Part shown: piece by piece, positions 12,887-24,079 of the stretch
Position numbering within the stretch: the stretch's first letter is position 1
Layout: every line of letters begins with the position of its first letter
NCBI GenBank assembly: GCA_025506515.1
Contig: CM046453.1
Location: 38,503,728 to 38,567,727 of the forward strand
DNA from: Flaveria trinervia
Lineage: Eukaryota > Streptophyta > Magnoliopsida > Asterales > Asteraceae
DNA: 64,000 bases
Direction: 5' to 3'
Notes under the pieces: generated by a model
Told to the model about the DNA's origin: nothing
Databases searched by the model: none
The model's input: only the letters and a program-made list of their open reading frames with translations
Program-made: the position numbers and the translations under genes

Positions 12887-12945
12887 CCTGTCCTCTTCTC
12901 TAATGTTTCATTAGCCATTATTTTCTGAACTTCTCTCTCTCAAAC

Positions 12946-15900
12946 ATGGCGACCATGAGTCTGAAACCACGACATAACTGCGTTGCTTACCTTACAAAGT
13001 CGGCTTTCTGGAACAAATATGATAATGCCATTGACTTAATGGTGGATTCCCCATATCGCACAGCCTTTCTCTTGAATCCAACCATTTACCCTGAATCCCT
13101 CAGTCAATTCTGGTCAAATGCTCTTGTTCATACTGATGAGTCTACCGGCTAGATCTCTGTTCGGTCCCTTGTCACCAGAAACCAGTGGTCGTTACAGCTG
13201 ACATCATTCGTCAGGCATTACACTTACACGACTCCACCGATGTGACTGCATACCCAAAGGGCATAACAGATATGTCATTTATCAATCATGGGTATGAAGG
13301 TGATCTTCGGGCTACAACCGTTTTAAAGAAACATTTCCATGACGCTGAGAAACTCATTTTTCACATGGTAAATGTCTGCTTAGCCTCCAAGACATCTTCT
13401 CGGGATCAAATGTCATCCAATGGCAACAGGTATTGTATTCTATTCTAGAACACCAACCGCTAAATTTTTCTGAAATTGTGTTTCTAGAAATAAAGAACTT
13501 GGCTCAGAAACCTGTGGCAAACCGATGGCCATTATATCCCAGGTTTCTAATGGCCATTATTTTGGATGAATTAAAATCTAATGGCCTTGTTGGCCTTGGA
13601 GTCCCTGCACCAGCTGTTTTGGCTGAGGTATACTCCAGGCACAACTCAGACCTTACACTCAAAGAAGCTGCCCGAATCCTAAACCCAAGCACAGGGAACC
13701 CACAGCTTCCTCCATCAGAACCAAAGTCCCCACTAAACCAAAACCAAAACAACCCAAAACAGCTATTCAGGGAGATGAGTCCCCTGAAGTTGCTCCTGCA
13801 CCACCAACACAGGATATACTTGCTGGCTTAAACCCCCCAGCAGTATCAGAGACTCTACCAGCCATAGCCGCTCAGGATTCCTCTCAAAAGGAGCCTGCAG
13901 CCACCACACAAGGGGTACCCACATATCTGGGATCTTCCTCACTTGAGGAGATTGCCATTGAAGAGCACCATCCTCCCCAGGTGCACACTGCTTCTACCCC
14001 ATCTCCCCATGCAACCGCCCCCTAAAGTCCAACCATAATTATTGCAAACGTGCTGACTCAGTTACATGCCTCCTCCTCCCCAACAACCATCCACAAAGGG
14101 GAGAACCACAGACATTAGGAAGAGGATCACCATGTTTCTGACAACCCATAGCACCGGGGTTTAAAATTCTATCTCCTGGTGTAGATAGGGAGATTAGAAT
14201 ATCTAGTGAGGCTGCCACCTCTTTTGAATCAGCACATGATCAGAATGAGGCTGGTAACATTGCTAAGCCCTCACTAGAGGCAACAGCTGATGAAGGACAT
14301 AGTCCTGAGGCTAGAAGTCCCCAGTTCCAAGAAAAAGGGGCACATGCTCAACTGGTCTACACCCAGTGCATGTACATCCTGCTCCAAGCAGAGGTCAGTG
14401 ATTCAGCTTCTGCTGATGATGACCTGGGCTTTTTCTATGACGTTCTAGCCCACAACACCATCCTGAGGCTGAGGTAAGCAGACTACAAGAACTGCTTGCC
14501 AAGAAGTCTCAGGATGAAGTCCATCTGCCCCCACCAACCCACAGATGGCACCTTCCTTTGAAGGTTCCCCAAACACTTTACCCTCTCCTCATCCTCACTG
14601 AGGCTCCAGCTCTGCTTTTGGCACTCTCTCTCCGGGACAGAACCCGCCAGAGCAGATGGTTGCTGTATTCCAACAATCCCTCCCTCTCATCACTCCCATC
14701 ATCAATGACATTGTTTATAAAGCCATTGATGAGAGGATTTCCTCAAGTCTACAACAACTCATTGATGATGCTGTGCACAAGAACTTTCTGCGGTACAATC
14801 CCTGCTCCAATGCATCCAAAAAGGGGGAGAGTACTGCAGTGAAAGAAAAGAAGAGAAAAAGAACTGAGGATGAAAGGCACAAGAGAAACCCAGGAGTTGG
14901 AAAAAGAAAAGCAACAACAACTGATCACTTACAAAAGAAAGAAAAGTGCTGGTGATCAAACTAATGCTGAAGAAAATCCCTTGGAAGAGCTGGTAAAAGA
15001 TGCAGATGACACACACAGCATATCCATGGACAAAATCATTGAGCAACTCTTCAAGCAAGGCTTTGATACAGCCACATTAGACAGTGAGATCAGGAAGTTG
15101 GAAGTAGAGGAAATTCAAACCAGATGGGCTGGATATGATGTGCTGGAAAAAGAGAGATTGGAGATCATGATTCGATTCATTGCCAAATACTTAGGAAGAT
15201 CTTTGATGGAGATTCGTTCATGGACCAGAGACAGTATTCTGGCTATAGCCACCAGAATCTGTTTGTCTGAGCAATTTCATAAGGGGATTATCATTGAAGC
15301 ACTTGATGAGGCTGGAGCTGGAAAAAGGTTTGAAATGGCAAGACTTACAAAGGCCAAACTCACAACCAAAATACTTGAACAACCTTCCCTATCACCCACT
15401 CAAAAACAGCCTACCCCTCAAATCTCCAAACCAATCTCAAAGCCCAAATCCAAACATCCTCAATCTTCAAAACCAACTCCTTTACCAACCCAACCATCAT
15501 CCAGTGATGCACCTAGAAGGAGGAGAAGGGTGCTGAGGATAGAAGAAGATGAAGAGAAGAGGATGAAGATGATAGTCTGCCACTCTCTGCTGTTCTAAAG
15601 CTACCAGAACCCAGAGTCAACCCATAATCACACCTGACTCTCAAAGGGAAATGGTTAGAGTCAAGATAGAAGATGAAGAACAGCAGAAGCAGCACGATGA
15701 GCAACTACTGAAGATGGTTGACAAGGAATTTCCTCAGTCATCATCTATACAAGCCATGAAAGGGCATGCTCCGGGCTGTACACTCTCAGACACATATTTC
15801 AGTATCAGAAGGAGAGAGTGAGAGTATGGCCAGACCCCAAGGTGAGTTCTAGAATCCACAAAAGATCCATTCCATATAGATACAATGGCCAGGTTAGAAA

Positions 15901-16480
15901 AACAATAGACTCTACAATCATGCTGGCCATTGTAGTCTCACCATGGGAAATAATCGATGAATTCAAGAAGGCTCATCAATCAAAAATGACCCCTCAAGCT
16001 TTACTGGAAAACAAGATGATCAAAAAGGGGTTATTATATAAAAGCTTGAAGACATTAAGAAGAATGAGCTCCAGTTACTCCTTGAAGGCACTCATCCTAA
16101 TGAATTTGTCTATAGGGAGGTAACTACTGTGGAGTTGAAAAATGGCAGGACTGTGAAGTACTTATCTGAGTACTATGGTCCAGAGTTCTTCTTCGAAGGA
16201 GGAGTAGAAGAACTCTCCAAGGAGGAACAAGTTGTTCTCCTTGAGGCCTATGTTCAAGAGTCATACAGACTCATAATGAGGAAGTAAATCTCATGAATGG
16301 GATAACAACTCTGTGTCCAGTTCCCCAAAACAGAGTTCCCATTCATACATTGCCAAACAGATCTCTGAGATTTCTTCCCAGGCCAGAGCTTATATGGGTC
16401 ATCTTCTCTACTGATCAAGAAGGAAAAAGACCAACCATTTTGCCAACATAGTGGGAAAATAAATCAATTAGAGTTTTGGC
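12946..16480 (+). pseudogene. E3 ORF3, accessory protein of unknown function (broken)
   Basis: The start ATG is at 12946 in a CAAACATGGCG context. The N-terminal domain (12946-13640) shares order and residues with the ORF3 of E2: an xxNPTIYPESLSQFW segment, then DIIRQALHL..D, then YPRFLMAIILDEL. The middle is Pro- and Ser-rich. A Lys/Glu-rich charged segment and a helical segment follow (14656-15500). The C-terminal part runs to about 16300. Stops or frameshifts occur at 13150, 13440, 13830, 14036, 14955, 15596 and 16123. I see no signal peptide or membrane helix, so an envelope role is not supported. Sireviruses are known to carry an extra ORF here; its function is unknown. Confidence 0.75.
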
Positions 16481-16487
16481 TGCATTG

Positions 16488-16501
16488 GTTCAGGGGGAGT
16501 T
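16488..16501 (+). other. E3 polypurine tract
   Basis: GGTTCAGGGGGAGTT directly before the 3' LTR start TGTTGGACC; the plus-strand primer site. Confidence 0.85.
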
Positions 16502-17363
16502 TGTTGGACCAAAAGAACCAATGAGCCAAGATCAGAAAACCTCTAAGTCACACATGATATCATAACAACTGCTGAAGGCTTCATCAGCAGTTTGACAAGT
16601 GCTGAAAACTCCAACAGCTGAAGATCAAGTGCTGAAGACTTCAACAGCTGAAGACTAAAGTGCTGAAGTTCAACAGCTGAAGAACACAAGTGCTGAAGCT
16701 GAACAGCTGAAGAACACAAGTACTGAAGCTGAAGACCAAAGTACTGAAGTAAAACAGCTGAAGAGTCTACAAGTGCTGAAGATCAACAACTGGTGTACAA
16801 AGTCTGAAGACAAAGACTGAAGTCATCAGCTGATGAAACGTCTGAAGTTCAAGTCTGAAGAACAAGTACTAAAGTTTCAGTAGTTTGTCACAACAGCTGA
16901 AGAGTACTTCTTCAGTAGTTGTGATATCAGTAGTTTTATGTTTTTACTTTCAGTAGTTTTGTAAAACGACTGAAGAGCTTGTTCTTCAGTCGTTGTAGTA
17001 TCAGTAGTTTTATGTTTTTCAGTAGTTAGAGTAACTGATAATACTTAGTATTTTTAAGAAGATGTCAGCTGTTTTGACATCTTTAGTAGTTGTGTTTCAG
17101 TTGGAATAATTCGATGTCACTATCAAGTGACATCAGTAGACGTCACATCTCTTATATAAGAGGTGTCGACCTAATTGTAAGTGTGACATTCCGTTACCAC
17201 GAAAGCGAATATTGAATGAAATTTATTTGCAGAATTCTCTCTATCTATAACCGTTTTTGTTCTTCATTGAATATCTTTTCGTTCTTGTGAATTGGCTAAT
17301 TCATTATTAGAATTCCGTTGCTATACTCTCTAATCAATCAAACGTAGATCACTGATCCTAACA
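16502..17363 (+). repeat. E3 3' LTR (862 bp)
   Basis: It matches the 5' LTR (4961-5823) with about twelve substitutions and four small indels, including loss of five bases in the ATTCTGTTAGATGTC stretch. It ends CCTAACA, followed by ACCTG and then E2 RT/RNase H sequence. Confidence 0.95.
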
Positions 17364-17368
17364 ACCTG

Positions 17369-18084
17369 ATGAAAATGGAGATCTTGTAGATGCCATGATG
17401 TACCGAGGAATGATTGGATCCCTCATGTATCTCACTGCCTCGAGACCTGATATCATGTATGCTACATCTTTATGTTCTAGATATCAGGCTAAGCCTAAGG
17501 TCAACCATCTGATCGGGGTCAAAAGGATTTTTCGTTATTTGAAGGGTACACCCACACTTGGGTTGTGGTATCCTCATGATGATGACTTTGAGCTCACTGC
17601 GTATAGTGACTCAGATTACGGAGGCTGCAAGATAAACTACAAGTCTACATCCGCAGGGTGTCAATTCTTTGGGAGAAGACTAGTTACTTGGCAGTGTAAG
17701 AAGCAGACATCGGTTGCATTGTCAACCTGTGAAGCCGAATATGTTGGTGCTGCAAGTTGTTGTTCACAAATCATCTAGATTTAACAGCAAATGCGAGATT
17801 ACGGTTTAACATTCTTCTCTACTCCTATTTGTGTTGATAACTCTGCTGCAATTGTAGTAACTAAAAATCCGGTCCAACATCCTAAGACCAACATATCAGT
17901 ATTAAATACCATTCATAAGAGACTGTTTTGAAAAGAACTTAATTGATGTGGTAAAAATTAATACTGATTTTCAACGCGCTGACCTCTATACTAAAGCCTT
18001 TGATAAACCATGTTTTCAATATTTGTTAGAGGTCAACGGCGTTAAAAAGAAAAGTGATGTTATTCCTGATGGTGATCATGTGTA
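17369..18084 (+). pseudogene. pol: E2 pol: end of RT and RNase H (broken)
   Basis: This continues the pol frame cut by E3. MIGSLMYLTASRPDIMYA marks the RT/RNase H connection. RNase H follows with YSDSDYGGC, KKQTSVALSTCEAEYVGA and VDNSAAIVV. A TAG at 17776 replaces the Trp of the usual QIIW motif, and frameshifts near 17890-17930 break KHISIKYHFIRD. The natural end is the TAG at 18082-18084 after GDHV. This joins to 3453-4960 across E3. Confidence 0.9.
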
Positions 18085-19660
18085 GTCCGATGTAGGTTAG
18101 TTAATTTTTCTTTCTTATTTTATTTGTTTTATTTTGGTCTGTTTAAATTAAACTCATGTTATTTTTCTGGTTATTAAAATCCTAAAATAATTAAACCAGT
18201 TTATGATTTTAGTATTTTAGGGGGAGAATAAGTCAGCAAGTAACATTTACAAAAAAAACGAGGGAGAAGGAGTGGAAAGCTGATTTAAGGTAGATCGTAT
18301 CTGTGATACCGATTCAAACTCTTGGAATATGATAGTACACAGGAACAAGTCAAGAGGGACTTTAAAATTTTAATTTAGAAAATGTGCAAAAATTCAAAGT
18401 ATAAGTCTGTGTAGTCTAAGCAATATAGAAGGGAAGATGATAGAAAAACTGGTAACTCCTAAGGTAACACAATGAGAGTAGACCTAGAGGTTGCTAGACC
18501 ACAATTGATATGTCGGTAGATTCAACACAATAGATGATTAGACCTGACTGGTGATCTCAAGATCAAACTAAGTTGACTATGGGCTTCCATCTTATCACTG
18601 GTTAACACAATAACAATATTCCAATAAGGGGTAATGAGCATGTAAACGCCACAAATGTGTGCGGATGACCATAATAGAGCAAAGCATGGAAAAAATGAAA
18701 GAAAAATGCTATCAAACTAATGACGTATGCTGTTGGTGCATTTGGTGCAAAAGAAAATTAAGCTGCTCTAACAAGGAGATAGGTTGCGTGCCTCTCTGCT
18801 GTGCGATGGCACTGACCTGAGGATAAGCATAACCTAGATATTCTAGAATTCATTGTTGTTTGCCGCCTCTCTGTTGTGTGATGGCACTGACCTGAGGACT
18901 AGCTTCTCTTCGAAAGCTCTAAGAATAGTCTCTCCTTGTAAAAATACCCGTAGACCGCTCAAAAGCTCCTGAGGAATGTTGATTACCATATAAGTGTGGG
19001 ATCCACAAATGTTAGTTAAAATAATTAAACCTAAATCTATCACCAGTCTGTGTCAAAAGTTTGCGTATGGATTTAAGAGGACAAACATATTGACAATCAT
19101 TGTGGCTACAATTCTTGAAAGTTCAAATCAATGTGGTAATCTAATAGTTCCAGTATGATTTCCTAAAAGCTGCTAATGACTCTGGATGAAAACCAAGAAT
19201 AGAGCATCAAAATATTTTGACAACAAGTCCCAAATGATTTGACTTGCCTGTATGATTCCAAAGTTGACTTGGTCCAGGTGTGGTCAATCTAAGTTGAAGC
19301 TGTCTATTCCAGAAACAAATCCAGTAGATTTCCATCTCAGGACTTATCTCTCACAAAAAGCAAAAACAATTCTTATTTTGATTCTTTAGTTTAATTTTCT
19401 AATTAAGTTAGTCGTTTAGTTTGTTTGCTTGTCGGATTACATCCGGAAAATCAGTAGGGGATCAACTCACTAAAAGGGTCATGTCTGAGATGACCACATG
19501 CGTTTTAAAAAATTCAAAACAGTCACGTCTGAGGTGATCAAAAAGTTTTCAAGTCAAAACGATCATGTTTGAGATGATCAAATGCTCATAACGTTAATTT
19601 CTGCAATTAAAGGGATTTTAAAAGTTAAATATTCAAATTAGCAGAAAATTTAATTAGTAT
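18085..19660 (+). other. E2 post-pol non-coding region
   Basis: No gene seen. The first 150 bp are T-rich, followed by GGGGGAGAA at 18220, a purine run resembling a polypurine tract but not followed by an LTR. A direct repeat with the core GATGGCACTGACCTGAGGA occurs near 18806 and 18881. Near 19500-19590 a GTCTGAGGTGATCA motif recurs three times. Confidence 0.6.
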
Positions 19661-19925
19661 GACCTATTCGCACGAATGGACCATATGTATGGACCAATCA
19701 TACGAATGGAAGCCATTCGTACGAATGGACCATGAATATGGACCATCCAACCGAATGGCCCATACGATTGGCCCAGTCGGATGCTTAAGGGTGGATGAGT
19801 GAGTCAGTCGCACGACTGAGATCCAGTCGGACGACTGAAGAAGGACGACTGAACCAATCGCACGACTGAGTCCCACTCACACGACTGAAAGGTGCGTATG
19901 AGCTCAGTCGCACAATTGAATCTAG
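19661..19925 (+). repeat. E2 internal dyad-repeat array upstream of ORF3
   Basis: Repeats of CGTACGAATGGACCAT type are followed by repeats of TCAGTCGCACGACTGA. This is a perfect dyad with 7-bp arms around CA. The same words occur in the E2 LTR at about 24315-24540. Confidence 0.85.
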
Positions 19926-19931
19926 GGTTAG

Positions 19932-19939
19932 TATAAATA
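19932..19939 (+). promoter_or_regulatory. E2 internal TATA box for ORF3
   Basis: TATAAATA in GGTTAGTATAAATAGAGGG, right after the dyad array. The E2 LTR has the same order: array, then TATAAATA at 24545. Promoter activity is inferred. Confidence 0.65.
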
Positions 19940-20077
19940 GAGGGGGAGTCGGTCGCAAAGACTCACCATCTTCAAAATAACCCTGAATCGCACGACTTAA
20001 CACAACTCTGCAAAAATTTCATGTGATCTCTAAACCCCCCGTTTCTTGATTACTGACCATCTACATCGACTCTACAG

Positions 20078-20624
20078 GTAATTTATGGTAAGAAGCACTC
20101 CCACAACTTTAAATTTGATGAAAAATCGGTGCATTCGGACTCGCAAAAGAACCGAATCTTAAGTGACTAAATAACCTAACTAAATGACTCAAACAAATGA
20201 AAGTAACGATGTTAGGTGGTATAAGAATGTATTGCAAGTCAAATGAACCAGATAACGATGTCTAAAACTCAAAAATGGTGAAAAAGTGAATTTGATTTGA
20301 ACAGTCAGTACATCATGCGAATGGACAGAGTGATGAACTTCAGTCGCTTACTGAAGGGTGCGAACGCATGAATGAACCATGCGTATGAAGTTCAGTCGCA
20401 CGACTGGGGTAACCGCATGAGGTTACATACGTATGAGCCCAGTCGCACACTCAGTGGTACGCATGGGATCAGTCGCACGACTGAACCCTATTCGCATTGT
20501 TCAATCGCACGACTGAACTCAGTCGCACAATATCAATCACATGACAGAAAGATTTTCTTCAAGTTTAAGTGTTTCATGACTTTCTTAGCCAATGGTACTA
20601 ATGTTTACTATGTTTGTGTAACAG
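20078..20624 (+). other. Candidate 5'-leader intron of E2 ORF3
   Basis: The donor is TCTACAG|GTAATT. The acceptor is TGTGTAACAG|ATG, with a TACTAAT branch-point match about 22 bases upstream at 20597-20603. The ORF3 ATG begins on the first base after the acceptor. The intron also contains a second block of AGTCGCACGACTG repeats (about 20300-20545). Confidence 0.5.
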
Positions 20625-23600
20625 ATGACGAGTCAATGGATTATGAGCACGAAGCACAATATATGTGCTCATCTGGACTTGACATCCAGAAACGCTGCCG
20701 ATTTCTCTGGCATCATTACATTTCTACTGAGATCGAGGATTGCACATGCCATATCTACTCCTTGTACTCCTTATCGATCCATTCAGCAAGCCTTCTGGGA
20801 AGGCGCTACAGTTGATAGATTTTTTGAGCCTCATTGCATCAGAAGTACCATCTTTGGAGAGGCTATTACTATCTCAGAGGAGGATCTGAGAATCGTATTA
20901 CAGTTGTGGGATGACACTGATTGTCCGACTCGATTACACCCCCTCACAGTCAGAGGATGCTTTCTTAGAGCCAAGTACTCTGGGGACATCAACGCTGGGG
21001 TACTCAACAAGAGTAACCTCTGTCCCCAGTTTAAATATCTTGCGCACGTGCTGCTTAAGTGCATAGCTTCCAGAAAGGGAGGTTTTGATGAGCTATCTGA
21101 CCAGATGCAGAACGCGTATGTTCTCTTCGTGCTGAACCACCCATTCAGCTTCTCCAAGATGATCTTCACCTATCTGGTGGAGAACATCGAGGGGAAAGGG
21201 AAGGAAGGCTTCTGTATGTACCCGAGGTTTATGCAGATGATCATAGATCAGAAGCTTCCCTCCCTGCCGAAGGAGAAGGAGGATGCGATAGTCCTCGAGG
21301 TGATGGATGATACTACCCTGGGAGGATGAAAGTGTACAGGGGGAACAAGTGAAACCTCCCGTCAGGAGGTTGTTTAGGCATCTTGCTCGGGATGACTACG
21401 TGGTGCCAGCAAAGAGAAAGTGGCACCACGATGATAGTGACTCTGATGTGGAGCCGATTGCTCTACCCACTCATGACTCAGATGATGATGACAGTGGGGA
21501 TGCTGGAGACGGTATGCCTATTCCACCTAGAGGCACTGTGTCTGATGTTGTTCCTCCAGGAGAAGTAGCTGAGTCAGCTGGATTTCATTAGGATTTCGTT
21601 CATGGTGTGGAGGAGGAGGATGAGTCGGATGAGGAGCCCCTAACGCGAACTGTGGGAAGCAAAGTTGTTCCCACAGAACATGGGCTAAGGGTGGTTGGTG
21701 AACACCCGAGAGACTCCGGAGAGATTGATACTGACCCAAGCTATGCACCGGGGTCCGTAGGCAGGGTTGTAGGGGGAGCTTCCACCTCAACGGGGACGAG
21801 GAGGAAGAGGATGGCTAAACCCCATGGTCAGAAGAAGAAGAAGCGTCGGGTGACCTTCCTCACCACCACAGCCACCACATACACCACAGCTACCACAGCC
21901 ACCACATCCACCACAGCCACCACATCCACTAAAGCCACCACAGCCACCACATCCACCACATCCACCATAGCCACCACCATACCTCCCACAACAGCACAGA
22001 TTCCATCCACCACCATATCCTTTACTCCTACATCACCTCCATCATTTCACAGACCTATCTTTACTACAGCCACCACCACCACCACTTCACACCAAGCAAT
22101 ACCCTCAGCCTATCCCTCACATACTTATGGATCACCTCTACCTCCAATTGGGGTAGAGGAACAGCTGTCTGCGCTTAACAGAATGGTGATGCACTTACTG
22201 GCTGCAGATGAGGAAAAGGCAGCCCAGATCCGCCAGCTTACTGACCTGACTGCTGCATAATCTCACCAAATTGCAGAGCAGGCTCGAGTTATAGAGGAGC
22301 AGGCCAACAGATGGCTGCTCAGAGCACTGAGATAGCCCAACTCCAAGCACATAGTGTCACATCAAGCAAGAAAATAGAGGAGTTGGAGAAGGCAAAGAAG
22401 ACTATCCTGTTAAAACTGAAAGGATCTAAGGAGGAGCCATTGAAGATCAAGGAAGGGAAAAGAGATGATGATGATGAAGATGATGATGAGGATGTTGAGA
22501 GTGATACTGAGGAGAATGAAGAAACTGAAGAAGATAGGACTGAGGAGAAAGACGATGATGATGAAGCAGAAGGAGGGGATGCAGCTGCATCGGCCTCTGC
22601 TACAGGTCAAGAAAAGGTCAAAGAACAGACAAGACAATCAGCTTCTACTTCTGCTCCTCCAAGTGATGAGACTATGATACAGGATAAAAGTAAAGACTAG
22701 ATGTTTATGTATTTATTTACTTTTGTATTTATTTACTTTTGTATTTGAATCCTGTATTGAAAACAATGTATTGAATGTTTATATTAAGTGAATGCATGTC
22801 TGTTTGATTAATTACTAATGACTTATGTGTTGAATGTTTAAATCAAACAGATCCAAATTACCAAAGAGATGAGTTTGATGTTGCTCCCCTTCAGCAGGTC
22901 AAGACTCAGCTAACAATGATTCTTGATCGGCAAGGGATTTTCAGGAGGTCAGTGAACTATACCTCTGAAGAAGGGGAAATTATTCATGACCTATCAAACG
23001 AGCAACTGGCAGAGCTTTTCAAGCTAAATCCAGATGAGATAGTGAAAGATGCTCCTACATGCGATTCGACTAGTGACGAAGAGCTCAACGATGTTGATGA
23101 AGTCGAGATCGAAGATGTCACTACCGAGGATTACCCTCAGTACGCTGACAATGAGGGTAATGTGGTCCCCAATCTGGGTGAATCCCTTGTCAGCGATACT
23201 TTGAGGTGTTGAACAAGATGGAGCAAGAAACAGAGAAAGCAGTAGGAACAGCCCAAGCCTCAAATGATGATGTCGACATTCGAAAGGCTGAGTGGGCTGC
23301 ATGTTTTGAAGAAGTTAGAGCCCAATGTACTGCACCAAAGAAAGATTCCTACACCCAACTCTATAGAGTCAAGAAACATCACAAGGTGTCAGAAAGGATC
23401 ATAGCATGGGCGTATTTTGAGGATCTTAATGCTTATGCGGTTAAGACAGAATAGGGCATAGAGTACTTCAGATTCCCACATGATCTGAAGACTCTACCAG
23501 CTTTTGAGCTCAACCAGCTGGCCAAACTAAAGCTTCTGTATGCTGACCCGAGGAAGATGTCAGGCTGGTTTGAGGCTGCCCTAAAGTAGGAGTACCACAC

Positions 23601-24039
23601 CAGATGGGTTAACTTTAGACCCCAACAGCCTACTAGGTATATCAGAAGGTCTGAGGTTGATGCCATTACTGGCAAGCCCAAGATAGTGTTGAAGTGGAAT
23701 CCTCCGCGCACAATGTCAAGAATCCCACTCAGGGAAATGCCACAGGATTTCACTCCACACTTTAAGTGGTGGTACTACGATTGGAGAACAGCTGAAGCGG
23801 TCATAGTCCTAAGCAAAGAGGGACAAATGGATACGATCAGGGTATTCGACCCGATGTGGCTTACAAACTTGTTGGAAAATGATGTCTATACGCTATCCAA
23901 GTGGCCATTGTTCTATGATACGGAAGATATTGTACAAGCCCTCCAGTTCCAGAACGTTATACGATTCTGCTTCGCGTTTGAGATTCACACGGGAGTCACA
24001 AAAGAGGAGAAGTACAAGAAATACAAGGAGGTTATATAG
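20625..24039 (+). pseudogene. E2 ORF3, accessory protein of unknown function (intron-containing, broken)
   Basis: This is homologous in layout to E3 ORF3. The N-terminal domain (20625-21306) has QQAFWEGATV, EEDLRIVLQLWDDTD and MYPRFMQMIID. Next come acidic and Arg/Lys-rich segments, a Thr-rich low-complexity stretch (21865-21990), a coiled coil (22300-22440) and a long Asp/Glu run (22470-22590). After an intron the C-terminal domain (22851-24039) has KWNPPRTMSRIPLREMPQ and FKWWYYDWRTAEAV. Breaks: frameshift near 21310, TAG 21589, TAA 22258, frameshifts near 22308 and 23205, TAG 23452 and another TAG near 23587. No membrane segment is visible. Its position between pol and the LTR is the usual site of the extra ORF in Sireviruses. 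Confidence 0.75.
22690..22850 (+). other. Candidate intron inside E2 ORF3 (161 bp)
   Basis: The donor is ATAAAA|GTAAAG. The acceptor is AATCAAACAG|ATCC. A TTACTAATGAC branch-point match lies about 30 bases upstream of the acceptor. The interval is T-rich with a repeated TATTTACTTTTG. Removing it skips the TAG at 22698 and joins frame 22311-22689 (phase 1) to the downstream frame used at 22916 with no stop between. Several independent features agree. Confidence 0.7.
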
Positions 24040-24065
24040 AAAACAAGAGATTAGAGAGATCTAGG

Positions 24066-24079
24066 TCCAAGGGGGAGTT
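24066..24079 (+). other. E2 polypurine tract
   Basis: TCCAAGGGGGAGTT immediately before the LTR start TGTTGATAC. Confidence 0.85.

Larger units (their letters stand above)
4961..17363 (+). mobile_element. E3: complete Sirevirus-like Ty1/copia element with third ORF (12.4 kb)
   Basis: E3 has two near-identical LTRs (863 and 862 bp), a Met-tRNA primer-binding site, gag, pol in the order PR-IN-RT-RH, a repeat array with TATA box, a third ORF region and a polypurine tract. Candidate target duplications are ACATG (4956-4960) and ACCTG (17364-17368), one mismatch. By eye the LTRs differ by about a dozen substitutions and four small indels. That is near 1.4 percent, so the insertion is fairly young. 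Gag, pol and ORF3 all carry stops and frameshifts, so E3 is non-autonomous now and may have been mobilised in trans. Confidence 0.95.

Noticed and set aside
12946..13640. ORF3 N-terminal domain as a host longin or SNARE gene
   Set aside because: I have a faint memory of similar plant proteins carrying such automatic labels, but no longin or SNARE motif can be shown here.
12946..16480. ORF3 as an envelope gene
   Set aside because: The position fits the env-like ORF of SIRE1, but no signal peptide, membrane helix or Cys-rich ectodomain is visible in either copy.
18215..18235. GGGGGAGAA as the E2 polypurine tract with an LTR at 18235
   Set aside because: No TG start of an LTR follows, and the true tract and LTR are at 24066-24816.
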